Source: Treponema sp. (GTDB lineage Bacteria; Spirochaetota; Spirochaetia; Treponematales; Treponemataceae). From it: 64,000 nucleotides of DNA. Where the stretch lies: contig JAKSTP010000004.1 of the NCBI GenBank assembly GCA_024402505.1, forward strand, positions 25,593 through 89,592, in the 5' to 3' direction. The notes beneath the pieces are model-generated. The model made no database searches, was not told the DNA's origin, and worked only from the letters and a program-made list of their open reading frames with translations. The position numbers were made by a program, and so were the translations under genes. Of the stretch, positions 41,309-50,379 are shown piece after piece. Position 1 is the first letter of the stretch. Every line of letters starts with the position of its first letter.

Positions 41309-42012
41309 TGAAAAAGAAGATCCCCATGGCAAAGGCACTTGTTATTTCTGCAGCCATTTTTCTGGCAGGATCTTCCCTCCTTTCGGCAAAAGACACACCT
41401 TCCGTGGTAGAACATATCCGCCTGTGTCTCTGGGCCGGACTGGACGCTTATCCTGGTTCTGCGGAAGCCGCCGATCTTGAGGCCGGTCCTTACGATTATC
41501 CTATCAAAAGCATGAAAAAAGTGGCTCCCTATTTGATTCAGGGCATGGTTTACGGCTGGGAATTTTCCTACACTCCTTCCGACAAAACCCGGGGCGTGGA
41601 AGAATATTTTGAGCTTACTCCAATCCAATCTCTTTCTGCCGACGACAAAATCACCTATTCATCACCATGGCTTGAAGAAAGCCGCCTGAACGCCTGGGTA
41701 GATTTTACACGCACGGAAAATCAGATTCAAAAATACAATCTCTGGGCCTCCATAAGCAATAAATCAATTTCGGGAAAGGGTTATGGAAGTTTTTCAAAAG
41801 GATTTGAAGGAATTCAGGAAGCAGCCGCCGATTGTGCCAAAAATGCCGTTCGCGATTACTACCGCAAGGTGATTAAAAACAAACCTAAAGAGATTACAGG
41901 CCGTCTGCTTATTCGAGACCAGCCTCTCCTTGGTGTGGACAGTGGAAAATATGTGATTAAACTTGATTTTTTCATGGAATCGGGTAGAATAATAGAATAT
42001 ACGAGATTTTAG
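41305..42012 (+). CDS. Exported protein of unknown function
   Basis: 235 residues. A signal peptide (MAKALVISAAIFLAGSSLLSA, cut near AKDTPS) is followed by a soluble mixed alpha/beta domain containing IQGMVYGWEFSYTPSDKTRG and an alanine-rich helix. No family recognised. GGAGAGG stands before ATG 41305 (ATG 41308 is an alternative), and the start overlaps the rhomboid stop, so it is in that operon and could be the rhomboid's substrate or helper; that is speculation. Confidence 0.7.
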   Translation: MMKKKIPMAKALVISAAIFLAGSSLLSAKDTPSVVEHIRLCLWAGLDAYPGSAEAADLEAGPYDYPIKSMKKVAPYLIQGMVYGWEFSYTPSDKTRGVEEYFELTPIQSLSADDKITYSSPWLEESRLNAWVDFTRTENQIQKYNLWASISNKSISGKGYGSFSKGFEGIQEAAADCAKNAVRDYYRKVIKNKPKEITGRLLIRDQPLLGVDSGKYVIKLDFFMESGRIIEYTRF

Positions 42013-42061
42013 ATTTTTTGGAGATTTTCCATATTTTTAATATCTTTCACGGAGGAAAAAA

Positions 42062-42520
42062 ATGAAAAAGATTTTTGCAGTTCTTGCTCTTCTTACACTC
42101 ACAGGATTTGTTTTTGCTCAGACTTCACCTGATGCATATGTTGATCCAAAAGAAACTTTGGAAAGAAACCAGTTCATCGATAATGAAAAACTTTCTTCGG
42201 TAATTGTTACACCGGAAGATCAGCATCTTGCCGATATGAATGCATCAATTTTCTTTGAATACAAACCACTTTACGACGAACTGATTGTTTACTACGACAC
42301 ATACATGTCTAGTTTTGACGAAGGTGAAGCTTTGAACACAGCCATTGCCTGTCTTGAAGACTTTATGAAGGCAAAAGAATACACAGCCGATGGTGTTACA
42401 AAAGCAAAGACTGTTTATTCCCGCTACGTAAAAACACGCATTGACCGTACAAAAAACTACAAAGACAAAAAAGGTATGAGAAGAACTCAGTTTGTTTCAT
42501 ACATTAAATTCACTCGCTAG
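42062..42520 (+). CDS. Small exported protein of unknown function
   Basis: 152 residues. Signal peptide MKKIFAVLALLTLTGFVFA is followed by a mostly helical, charged mature protein (YVDPKETLERNQFIDNEKLS; TAIACLEDFMKAKEYTADG) with a basic C-terminus. No family recognised. GGAGG lies before ATG 42062 and a strong terminator follows the stop, so it is the last gene of the run beginning near 37249 or has its own message. Confidence 0.7.
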   Translation: MKKIFAVLALLTLTGFVFAQTSPDAYVDPKETLERNQFIDNEKLSSVIVTPEDQHLADMNASIFFEYKPLYDELIVYYDTYMSSFDEGEALNTAIACLEDFMKAKEYTADGVTKAKTVYSRYVKTRIDRTKNYKDKKGMRRTQFVSYIKFTR

Positions 42521-42550
42521 TATTCAATATTTCTTTGAAATATAGTAAAA

Positions 42551-42589
42551 TGGAGTCGGAACCATAGCGTTTCGGCTCCAATTTTTTTT
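42551..42589 (+). terminator. Terminator between exported protein gene and pheS
   Basis: TGGAGTCGGAA (42551-42561) pairs with TTTCGGCTCCA (42570-42580, two G-U pairs), followed by eight T. It ends 17 nt before the pheS ATG with no promoter visible in between, so it may also act as an attenuator for pheS. Confidence 0.85.
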
Positions 42590-42606
42590 GTTCTAAGGTT
42601 TAAAAA

Positions 42607-44157
42607 ATGGATATTAAAAACACAATCAAAAATCTTCATCCTCTTGAAATTAAAGTTCTGTTGAAATACTCAGACAAGGATGAACTCACTTCTGAAAAAC
42701 TCCAGAAAGAACTGGATTATAAGGAAGGACATGCTAACCAGGCTTTCTCTTGGCTTGGCGGAAAAGAACTCCTTAAAGAAATTAAACGCACACCACATAC
42801 ATTCTTTGAAATCACTGAAATGGGTAAAAAACTTGCAGAAACAGGTACTGTTGAAGAACGCATGATTAATTACCTTAAAGAAAACGGTGCTCACACTCTT
42901 CCTGAAGTAGCCAGTGCCATTGGTGTAGAGCAGAAAGACATTGGTTCTGCTTTCGGTGGACTTGCAAAAGACGGCATTGTAAAAATGAACGCCGAAAAGA
43001 AAGCTGAATACACTGGAAAAGAACTTCCTGCACGCCTTTCAGTTGTTTCAAAGCTTCTTGCAAAAGCAAAAGAAAAACTTACTTTGGACAAAGCAGAGCT
43101 TTCTGCCGAAGAACAGGAAGCTATGGCTACTCTTGCAAAAAAACGTGGTGCCGCAGATTCTCCTTTCAAAATCATTGAACGTGAAACTGTAGTATACAAG
43201 CTTGTTGAAGCCTACAAAAAAGTTGCCGATGAACTTAAAAAATCTGGTGTTACAGGTAACGAAATTGGTGAAATCACACCAAAAATGCTTGCTTCAGGAG
43301 AATGGAAAAACGGAACTTTCCGCGGATACAACATTTCTATTCCACCTGCACGTATGATTCAGGGACGCACAAACCCTTACGTTCAGTTCCTTGAATCAGT
43401 AAAAGACAAGCTCTGTTCACTTGGATTCCAGGAATTCGACGGACCTCTCGTAGAAACAGAATTCTGGAACGGTGATGCACTTTTCATGCCACAGTTCCAC
43501 GCTGCCCGCGATATTCACGACGTTTATCGTCTTAAAAACCCAACTCACGCAAAATCAATTGAAGAACCATATCTTTCAAATGTAAAAGCCGTTCACGAAA
43601 ACGGTGGAAACTCTGGAAGCCGCGGTTGGAACTATTCTTTCGACAATGAATTCACACGCCGCCTTATCCTGCGCTCACAGGGAACTGTACTTTCTGCACA
43701 CCAGCTCCACAAAGCTGAAATCCCTGGAAAATACTTTGGTATTGCCCGCTGTTTCCGCTACGACAAAGTAGACGCCACTCACCTTTCAGACTTCTACCAG
43801 ACTGAAGGTATTATCCTTGGTGAAGACGTAAACCTTAAAACACTTCTTGGTATGCTTGAAATGTTTGCCGTTGAAATTGCCGGTGCTACAGACGTTAAAT
43901 ACGTTCCTGGTTACTTCCCATTCACAGAACCTTCAATCGAAGTTCATATCAAACATCCTGTTCTTGGATGGTTCGAACTTGGTGGTTCAGGAATCTTCCG
44001 TCCAGAAGTTACAAAGGCTATGGGTGTTGATGTACCTGTTGCAGCATGGGGTATCGGTATTGACCGTATGGCTCTTATGGCTCTGGGACTCACAGACCTT
44101 CGTCAGCTCTTCTGCGAAGACATTGAACAGGTTCGCCTCCGCAAAGCAAAGTTCTAG
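42607..44157 (+). CDS. pheS: Phenylalanyl-tRNA synthetase alpha subunit, archaeal/eukaryotic type
   Basis: 516 residues, far longer than the ~330 of most bacterial PheS. The first ~200 residues are winged-helix modules (LHPLEIKVLLKYSDKDELTS; YLKENGAHTLPEVASAIG) typical of the archaeal and cytosolic eukaryotic enzyme. The catalytic core has GRTNPYVQFLESVKDKL, the class II motif 2 region FRYDKVDATHLSDFYQTEG and motif 3 GIGIDRMALMALGLTDLRQL. It charges tRNA-Phe together with PheT in an alpha2-beta2 complex. Spirochaetes are known to have acquired this type. No pheT is adjacent, so the subunits are encoded apart. A terminator hairpin precedes it by 17 nt. Confidence 0.95.
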   Translation: MDIKNTIKNLHPLEIKVLLKYSDKDELTSEKLQKELDYKEGHANQAFSWLGGKELLKEIKRTPHTFFEITEMGKKLAETGTVEERMINYLKENGAHTLPEVASAIGVEQKDIGSAFGGLAKDGIVKMNAEKKAEYTGKELPARLSVVSKLLAKAKEKLTLDKAELSAEEQEAMATLAKKRGAADSPFKIIERETVVYKLVEAYKKVADELKKSGVTGNEIGEITPKMLASGEWKNGTFRGYNISIPPARMIQGRTNPYVQFLESVKDKLCSLGFQEFDGPLVETEFWNGDALFMPQFHAARDIHDVYRLKNPTHAKSIEEPYLSNVKAVHENGGNSGSRGWNYSFDNEFTRRLILRSQGTVLSAHQLHKAEIPGKYFGIARCFRYDKVDATHLSDFYQTEGIILGEDVNLKTLLGMLEMFAVEIAGATDVKYVPGYFPFTEPSIEVHIKHPVLGWFELGGSGIFRPEVTKAMGVDVPVAAWGIGIDRMALMALGLTDLRQLFCEDIEQVRLRKAKF

Positions 44158-44184
44158 AAATATTTCAAGATAACTGAAACTTTT

Positions 44185-45555
44185 CTATTCGCCCCTTCTA
44201 AGCTTTTCTACAAAATCAGCCTCTGGAAGGGGTTTGCTGTAATAATAGCCCTGGATAATATCACAACCGGCATCCCGCAGGAAATTCACCTGGTATTCTT
44301 CTTCGGCACCTTCCGCAAGACAAACATATCCAAGGTGTTTTGCCATAATAATAATATCCTTCAGCAAAAGATCTTCACGGGAATCTGTATTTTCAAGATT
44401 AATTACATCAACAAAGCTTTTATCAATTTTCAGGGTATCCATAGGAACATTCCGCAGAACGCTAAGTGATGAATAACCAGTACCAAAATCATCAAGAGAA
44501 ACTTTAAATCCTTCTTCATGAAGGCCGTTGAAAAGCTTAACCATAGCTTTATCATCATTGTAAGCTGCACTTTCCGTAAGCTCAAACTCAATGTACTTGT
44601 GAGGAATATTAAAACTGTCGATTACACGGATAAGATGTTCCTTTAAGTGGGGATTTTTAAGGCGGATTCGGGAAAGGTTTACAGAGATTGGAACAACTTT
44701 TATGCCCATCTTAAGCATGTTTGAAATACAGGCACAAACCATTTTTAAGATTTCCATGTCCAGCTTGCCAATGATATTGTTACTTTCAAAAATCGGAATA
44801 AACTCGGCCGGTGAAAGAAAGCCTTCATGTTTGTAGTTCCATCTTACCAGTGCTTCGGCGCCCACAATCTTTTCGCTGTGAATGTCGTATTTAGGCTGGT
44901 AATAAACCATGATTTCCTTTTTGGAAATGGCCTCATCAAGATAGGCAATGAGATTTTTACCAAAAACCTCTTTATTGTACATTTCACTTGTATAAAAATT
45001 GATGTCTGTTCTAAGACTATTCTGTCCAAGATTCTGGGCAAATTTAGCATAGTCTGCTACGCGGATATCGCTGATAATTGCATCTTCGGCAGAAACAACT
45101 CCACAGCGGTAGTAAACAGTATATTCAGGATTTATATCGGGATGTGCAATACTTTCAAAGAATTCGGCAAGACGGAAAATGGTTTCTTCTTCCGGCATGG
45201 CTTTAATCATCATGGCAAAATTATCGTTATCACAGCGGCAAGCATGGTAGACCCACCCTTCTTTACGGGCCTTTTCCATTCCAATGCAGATTTTTGTAAG
45301 GTGATTGCTTGCTTCATAATGACCGTACATATCGTTGAGCATCTTCATGTCTTTTACATTAAAGTGAACAAATCCATATACAAGAGTATGATTATTCATC
45401 TGTTCAATAAGGCGACGCCACATATAAGCCCAGTTGTAGTAACCGGTAATAGTGTCGTGATAAACCATGCGTTTAAGTTCATCGTTTGTTTCCGTTGAGA
45501 AAAATTCCTTGTCATCATCCAGCATCATATTGTGCGAAGGAGAGAATACTTCCAT
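44185..45555 (-). CDS. Degenerate GGDEF / EAL c-di-GMP phosphodiesterase
   Basis: 456 residues, soluble. The N-terminal domain is a GGDEF relative that has lost its site (CRCDNDNF at about residue 105-113), so cyclase activity is unlikely. The EAL domain is intact: GAEALVRW (near 231), SVNLSR, FELTES, DDFGTGYSSL, LKIDKSF and LAEGAEE. It should degrade c-di-GMP. There is no sensor domain of its own, unlike 3619-5286, which is coupled to a membrane sensor. No Shine-Dalgarno site precedes ATG 45555; TAATAT lies 6 nt upstream (or TTTAAT at 8 nt), which fits the leaderless pattern seen in this window. Confidence 0.92.
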   Translation of the reverse strand: MEVFSPSHNMMLDDDKEFFSTETNDELKRMVYHDTITGYYNWAYMWRRLIEQMNNHTLVYGFVHFNVKDMKMLNDMYGHYEASNHLTKICIGMEKARKEGWVYHACRCDNDNFAMMIKAMPEEETIFRLAEFFESIAHPDINPEYTVYYRCGVVSAEDAIISDIRVADYAKFAQNLGQNSLRTDINFYTSEMYNKEVFGKNLIAYLDEAISKKEIMVYYQPKYDIHSEKIVGAEALVRWNYKHEGFLSPAEFIPIFESNNIIGKLDMEILKMVCACISNMLKMGIKVVPISVNLSRIRLKNPHLKEHLIRVIDSFNIPHKYIEFELTESAAYNDDKAMVKLFNGLHEEGFKVSLDDFGTGYSSLSVLRNVPMDTLKIDKSFVDVINLENTDSREDLLLKDIIIMAKHLGYVCLAEGAEEEYQVNFLRDAGCDIIQGYYYSKPLPEADFVEKLRRGE

Positions 45556-45676
45556 GCCACCATATTAAATGATAATTCTCCAATCCGAAACCTTTTTTTT
45601 CTATAAATTGAGGAAAATACAATTTAAATCTACAATTAAGCAATTTTCTTTCATATCAAAGTGATAGTGTAAACTT

Positions 45677-47032
45677 ATGAAAAACCGTAAAGAAATCGTT
45701 ATTGATGAAAATACACACATCAGAACACTTGCCTGGCCTATTTTTATTGAATTTCTTTTGAATATCCTTCTACACAATGTTGATACAGTTATGCTGGGAC
45801 GCTATTCCGACCTGGCCGTTGGAGCTGTAGGAAATGCAAACCAGCTTTTAATGGTTTTTCTTATTATGTTCAACGTTGTTGCCAGCGCTACAAACGTTAT
45901 TGTTGCCCAGTATCTTGGCGCAAAACAAGTAGATAAAATGAACCAGATTTACACTCTCAGCTTTGTTTTCAACATGGCATTGGGTGTTCTGCTTTCGGTA
46001 ATTGTTTTCGGTTTTTCAAAGCTTTTCCTGGGCTTTTTGAAAGTACCTGCCGACATGATGGCCGATTCTGTAAGCTACATGAAGATTGTAGGTGCCTGTC
46101 TCTTTATGAATGCCGGTTTTGCCGTTCTTTCACAGATTCTCCGCTGTAACGGTTATCCTAAAATGGGCATGTACATTTCCATTCTTGTAAACCTGTTCAA
46201 TATTATTGGAAACTGGCTTTTCCTGTACGGCCCACTGTCCTACCTGGGACTTGGTGTTAGCGGCGTTGCTATTTCCACAATTTTTGCCCGCTTTGTTGCC
46301 ATTATTGTAGCCCTTGTTCTTTTCTACCGCCTGAAAATTGGTAAGCTGAGCCTGAAAACTCTCCGCCCATTCCCAACTGCCCTTTTGTTCAAAGAACTGA
46401 AGATTGGTGTTCCTACTGCCGGCGAAAACATGGCTTATACTCTGGCACAGCTGGTTCTTTTCTCTTTTGTAAACGTTATGGGCACCGACGCAGTAAATGC
46501 CAAAGTTTTTGGAAACACATTGATGAGCTTCTCTGTAATTTTCTCAAACTCAGTTGCCATGGCCACCGCTATTGTAACAGGTCACCTTGTTGGAGCCGGA
46601 AAATTCGATATAGCTTACAAGAAAGTTTTCCGCCAGGTAAAAATCTGTATTCCTGTTGCCATCGTTATTGCATCAATAAACTGTCTTATCTGCCCTTGGA
46701 CACTGAAACTCTTTGGTGCAAGCCCTGAAGTAATTGTTCTTGCAAGAGGCGTTCTGATTGTTGGTATTTTCATGGAGATTGGCCGCACCACAAACCTTAT
46801 TCTGGTAAACAGCCTTAAATCTGCAGGTGACGTAATGTTCCCGGTAGCAATGGGACTTATTTCAATGTGGATTATTGGAATTGGCGTTGGCTATACCTGC
46901 GGAATTATTTTTGGCCTCGGTGTTGCCGGTGTATTCATGGGAACAATGGCAGATGAACTGGGCCGCGGTGTAGCAATGATAGCCCGCTGGATGAGCGGAA
47001 AATGGCGCACCAAGCGGGTTATCGAAGAATAA
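45677..47032 (+). CDS. MATE-family multidrug/metabolite efflux transporter
   Basis: 451 residues with 12 membrane helices in two six-helix halves. The family pattern is clear at ILLHNVDTVMLGRYSDLAVGAVGNANQ and its counterpart VPTAGENMAYTLAQLVLFSFVN, with LKSAGDVMFPVAMGL late. It exports cationic drugs or metabolites using an H+ or Na+ gradient. It is monocistronic; the stop abuts the stop of the convergent glycosidase. No Shine-Dalgarno site is present; a weak TAGTGT lies 6 nt before the ATG. Substrate unknown. Confidence 0.93.
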   Translation: MKNRKEIVIDENTHIRTLAWPIFIEFLLNILLHNVDTVMLGRYSDLAVGAVGNANQLLMVFLIMFNVVASATNVIVAQYLGAKQVDKMNQIYTLSFVFNMALGVLLSVIVFGFSKLFLGFLKVPADMMADSVSYMKIVGACLFMNAGFAVLSQILRCNGYPKMGMYISILVNLFNIIGNWLFLYGPLSYLGLGVSGVAISTIFARFVAIIVALVLFYRLKIGKLSLKTLRPFPTALLFKELKIGVPTAGENMAYTLAQLVLFSFVNVMGTDAVNAKVFGNTLMSFSVIFSNSVAMATAIVTGHLVGAGKFDIAYKKVFRQVKICIPVAIVIASINCLICPWTLKLFGASPEVIVLARGVLIVGIFMEIGRTTNLILVNSLKSAGDVMFPVAMGLISMWIIGIGVGYTCGIIFGLGVAGVFMGTMADELGRGVAMIARWMSGKWRTKRVIEE

Positions 47033-49132
47033 TTACAGAGTTACCTTAACACTAACTGGTTTTGAAGCTCCAAGTTTTGCTGATCGTTCTGTTGGAACTG
47101 CATCGGCAATGATGATTTCATATTCACCAGGAACAATAACTCTTTCACCTTCAGCATTAACTGTCTCAAAATCTGCGGCACTCAAATTAAAGGCAATGCC
47201 CATTGATTCTCCTGCAGCAACATTCACCTTTGCAAAGTTTCGCAGTGTAAAAAATGGATCGTCTTCTGTGCGGTTTACTTTTCGTACATAAAGCTGAACA
47301 GCATCTTTTCCGGCAACATCACCTTTGTTGGTAATTTTTGCTTTTACAACAAGATCAGTTCCTGTACCGGTTACAGCAGCATTACTGAATTCAAATTTTG
47401 TGTAGCTGAGCCCGAATCCGAATGGGAACAAAGGTTCTTTTTCCATGTAGCGGTAAGTTCGGCCTTTCATGTTGTAGTCAGCAAAATCAGGAAGGTCTGC
47501 TGTGGCGCGAGGGAAAGTTTCTGGCAAATGTCCGTTTGGATTTACCTTTCCAAAGATTACGTTGGCTACGGCATTTCCACCTTCTTCTCCAGGATACCAC
47601 ACGTGCAAAATGGCGTCGGCAATGTCTTCAGGGAAGGCAATGGCAGCACCACCAGTTACAACAAGCACTACAGGAGTTCCACGTTCTTTTACTGCCCGCA
47701 GGTAATCCAGCTGATAAGAAGGCAGTTCAATTGCATCACGGTCACCTTTTGTTGATTCAACACTGTCACCTTCTTCACCTTCCATCATGCCGTCAATTCC
47801 AAAACAGGCAATAACTACGTCGTTGTTCTGGGCCATACCTACAGTCCATCCACGCTGTTTTGAATCGTTGTACATGCCAACACCAGGATGATAATCAACT
47901 ACCAGTTCAGCATTGTCTTTTGTAGCGCCAATAACGCCTTCCAGAATAGTTACCATCCGGCTGTTAAGTCCGTAGTAGTTTCCAAGAAGAACTTTCATGC
48001 TGGCGGCGGCAGGTCCCATTACCAGAATGTGTTTTTTATCACCTTTAAGCGGAAGAAGATTGTTGTCGTTTTTAAGCATTACGATGGAATCTTCTGCCAT
48101 GCGGCGGGCAAAATCACGGGTTTCGGCTGTATCAACATCTTTAAGGCCCAGTTTACCCCATTTAGATTTTTCAGGGCTGTCCAGCATACCAAGCTTCATC
48201 TGAGTCATAAGAAGGCGGGTAAGGGATGCGTCGATTGTTTCTTCTGTCAAAAGTCCCTGGCGAACAGCATCCAGAGCGGCGTGATAAGTACAACCACAGT
48301 TCAAATCACAGGTATTGTTGATGGCAAGGGCTGCACTTTCGGCAGGAGTTTTTGTAACTTTGTGATTTTCGTGGAAGTCGCGGACGGCCCAGCAGTCACT
48401 TACAACATGACCTTTGAAGCCCCATTTTTCCCGGAGAATATCTTTTAAAAGGAATTTGCTTCCGTTACAAGGTTCATCGTATACACGCTGATAGGCACCC
48501 ATAACACTTTCTACACCGGCATCAACCAGGGCTTTGAAGGCCGGAAGATAAGTTTCCCAAAGATCCTTTTTTGTAGGTTTTACGTTGTCTACGTGGCGGC
48601 CTGCTTCCGGTCCTGAGTGAACGGCATAGTGTTTGGCACAGGCAGCAGTTTTAAGATTGTCTGGATCATCGCCCTGGAGCCCTTTTACGGCTGCAACACC
48701 AATTTCCGAAGTAAGATAAGGATCTTCTCCGTAAGTTTCCTGAGCACGTCCCCATCGTGGATCACGTACAATGTTTACGTTTGGTGTCCAGAAAGTAAGT
48801 CCGCAGTACTGTGATCGGTTTCCACGTTTCTGGGCTTCGTTGTATTTGGCACGGGCTTCAGTAGAAATCAGGTCGTACTGCTGGCGGGCCATTTCCCGGT
48901 CAAAGCTGGCGGCAACACCAATAGCCTGAGGGAAAACTGTTGCGTTTCCAGTTCTGGCTACACCGTGAAGTCCTTCACTCCACCAGTTGTAAGGAGGAAT
49001 TCCCGTTGATGGGGAGCCCATACTTTCGTGGAGCATCTGGCCCACTTTTTCTTCCAAAGGCATGCGTTTAAGCAGTTCCTTAATTTCTTCAAGTCGTTCT
49101 TTTTCAATTTCAGAGAGGTTAGTATTTTCCAT
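47033..49132 (-). CDS. Glycoside hydrolase family 3 beta-glycosidase
   Basis: 699 residues, no signal peptide, so intracellular. Typical GH3 segments are NVNIVRDPRWGRAQETYGEDPYL, KHYAVHSGPE and VVSDCWAV, which holds the catalytic nucleophile Asp near residue 243. The C-terminal half is the GH3 alpha/beta sandwich (HVWYPGEEGGNAVANVIFG) followed by an Fn3-like domain. It removes terminal beta-linked glucose, xylose or N-acetylglucosamine from imported oligosaccharides. The lack of a transport or polysaccharide-utilisation neighbour leaves the substrate open; GH3 of this length is most often a beta-glucosidase or xylosidase. TATAAA lies 8 nt before ATG 49132. Confidence 0.93.
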   Translation of the reverse strand: MENTNLSEIEKERLEEIKELLKRMPLEEKVGQMLHESMGSPSTGIPPYNWWSEGLHGVARTGNATVFPQAIGVAASFDREMARQQYDLISTEARAKYNEAQKRGNRSQYCGLTFWTPNVNIVRDPRWGRAQETYGEDPYLTSEIGVAAVKGLQGDDPDNLKTAACAKHYAVHSGPEAGRHVDNVKPTKKDLWETYLPAFKALVDAGVESVMGAYQRVYDEPCNGSKFLLKDILREKWGFKGHVVSDCWAVRDFHENHKVTKTPAESAALAINNTCDLNCGCTYHAALDAVRQGLLTEETIDASLTRLLMTQMKLGMLDSPEKSKWGKLGLKDVDTAETRDFARRMAEDSIVMLKNDNNLLPLKGDKKHILVMGPAAASMKVLLGNYYGLNSRMVTILEGVIGATKDNAELVVDYHPGVGMYNDSKQRGWTVGMAQNNDVVIACFGIDGMMEGEEGDSVESTKGDRDAIELPSYQLDYLRAVKERGTPVVLVVTGGAAIAFPEDIADAILHVWYPGEEGGNAVANVIFGKVNPNGHLPETFPRATADLPDFADYNMKGRTYRYMEKEPLFPFGFGLSYTKFEFSNAAVTGTGTDLVVKAKITNKGDVAGKDAVQLYVRKVNRTEDDPFFTLRNFAKVNVAAGESMGIAFNLSAADFETVNAEGERVIVPGEYEIIIADAVPTERSAKLGASKPVSVKVTL

Positions 49133-49213
49133 ATCTTTATTTTATATCACTTTGTTTGATTTTTCATTCAATTTATTTAGAGTTTTTTTGTACAATCCTC
49201 TATCACAATGGAT

Positions 49214-49219
49214 TATAAT
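49214..49219 (+). promoter_or_regulatory. -10 element of DUF362 gene
   Basis: Perfect TATAAT at 49214-49219, giving a leader of about 17-20 nt with an AGGAG ribosome site before ATG 49243. The best -35 (TTGTAC, 49188-49193) is at a long 20-bp spacing. Confidence 0.35.
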
Positions 49220-49242
49220 GGATTGCATAACAGGAGACCAAA

Positions 49243-50373
49243 ATGGCAAAACCAGAAGTATATTTTACAGATTTTACAACTCCAATGTACGGAATCCCTA
49301 TTCCAAAGAAGTTTGAAAATCTTATTAGAAAAGCCGGTATCCACAAGCTGGACATGGAAGGAAAATTTGTTGCAATCAAAGTGCATTTTGGTGAACTTGG
49401 AAACATCAGTTACCTTCGCCCAAATTTTGTTCGTGTTGTTGTTGATATTGTAAAAAGCCTTGGCGGAAAACCATTCCTCACTGACTGTAACACTCTTTAT
49501 CCTGGTTACCGCAAAAACGCCCTTGAACATCTTGAATGCGCCTGGCAGAACGGATTTACTCCCCTCACTGTAGGCTGTCCTATTATTATTGGAGACGGAC
49601 TTAAAGGAACAGATGATATTGAAGTTCCGATAGAAGGCGGAGAACAGTGCAAAACCGCAAAAATTGGACGTGCCGTTATGGATGCCGATATTTTCATCAG
49701 TTTGAACCACTTTAAAGGCCATGAAGAAATGGGATTTGGCGGTGCTTTGAAAAACATTGGTATGGGCTGTGGTTCACGTGCCGGTAAAAAAGACATGCAC
49801 GCTACAGGTAAACCAACAATTGATCCACTTATGTGCCGTGGCTGCCGTCTTTGTGCAAAACAGTGTGCCAACGACGGATTTGTTTTTGATGAAAAGAAAA
49901 AGAAGATGAGCATCAACGCCGACAACTGTCTTGGTTGTGGACGCTGTATTGGAGCTTGTAACTTTGATGCCATTGCCTTCCGTGAAAATAACTCTGCCAA
50001 AGACCTGAACGTTCGTGTTGCAGAATATTCAAAAGCTGTTCTTGCCGGCCGACCAAATTTCCACATCAGCCTTATTGTTGATGTTTCACCTAACTGCGAC
50101 TGTCACCAGGAAAACGGTGCTCCAATTCTTCCGGATATTGGAATGCTTGCTTCATTTGATCCTGTTGCTCTTGATCAGGCCTGTGTTGATTTGTGCCGCA
50201 AGGTTCAGCCAACACCAAACGGCGACCTTGCTAAAAATCTCAGAAAACCTGGATTCAAAGAAATGGGTGATCATTGGAAAAACAACCACCCTAATGTTGA
50301 ATGGGAAACTGTTCTTATCCACGGCGAAAAAATTGGTATTGGAAGCCGTGAATACGAACTGAAAGAACTTTAA
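49243..50373 (+). CDS. DUF362 protein with two 4Fe-4S clusters
   Basis: 376 residues. A DUF362 domain (IKVHFGELGNISYLRPNFVR; ADIFISLNHFKGHEEMGFGGALKN) is interrupted by a bacterial ferredoxin module with two complete four-cysteine sets: CRGCRLCAKQC and CLGCGRCIGAC. Such proteins are thought to be redox or cluster-transfer factors; the exact reaction is unknown. It is soluble. AGGAG precedes ATG 49243. The following ABC permease gene is convergent 7 nt away. No linked dehydrogenase or corrinoid gene suggests a pathway. Confidence 0.92.
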   Translation: MAKPEVYFTDFTTPMYGIPIPKKFENLIRKAGIHKLDMEGKFVAIKVHFGELGNISYLRPNFVRVVVDIVKSLGGKPFLTDCNTLYPGYRKNALEHLECAWQNGFTPLTVGCPIIIGDGLKGTDDIEVPIEGGEQCKTAKIGRAVMDADIFISLNHFKGHEEMGFGGALKNIGMGCGSRAGKKDMHATGKPTIDPLMCRGCRLCAKQCANDGFVFDEKKKKMSINADNCLGCGRCIGACNFDAIAFRENNSAKDLNVRVAEYSKAVLAGRPNFHISLIVDVSPNCDCHQENGAPILPDIGMLASFDPVALDQACVDLCRKVQPTPNGDLAKNLRKPGFKEMGDHWKNNHPNVEWETVLIHGEKIGIGSREYELKEL

Positions 50374-50379
50374 TCAGGT

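Noticed and set aside
42551..42606. T-box riboswitch before pheS
   Set aside because: There is no T-box bulge sequence or specifier-type stem; the leader is too short.
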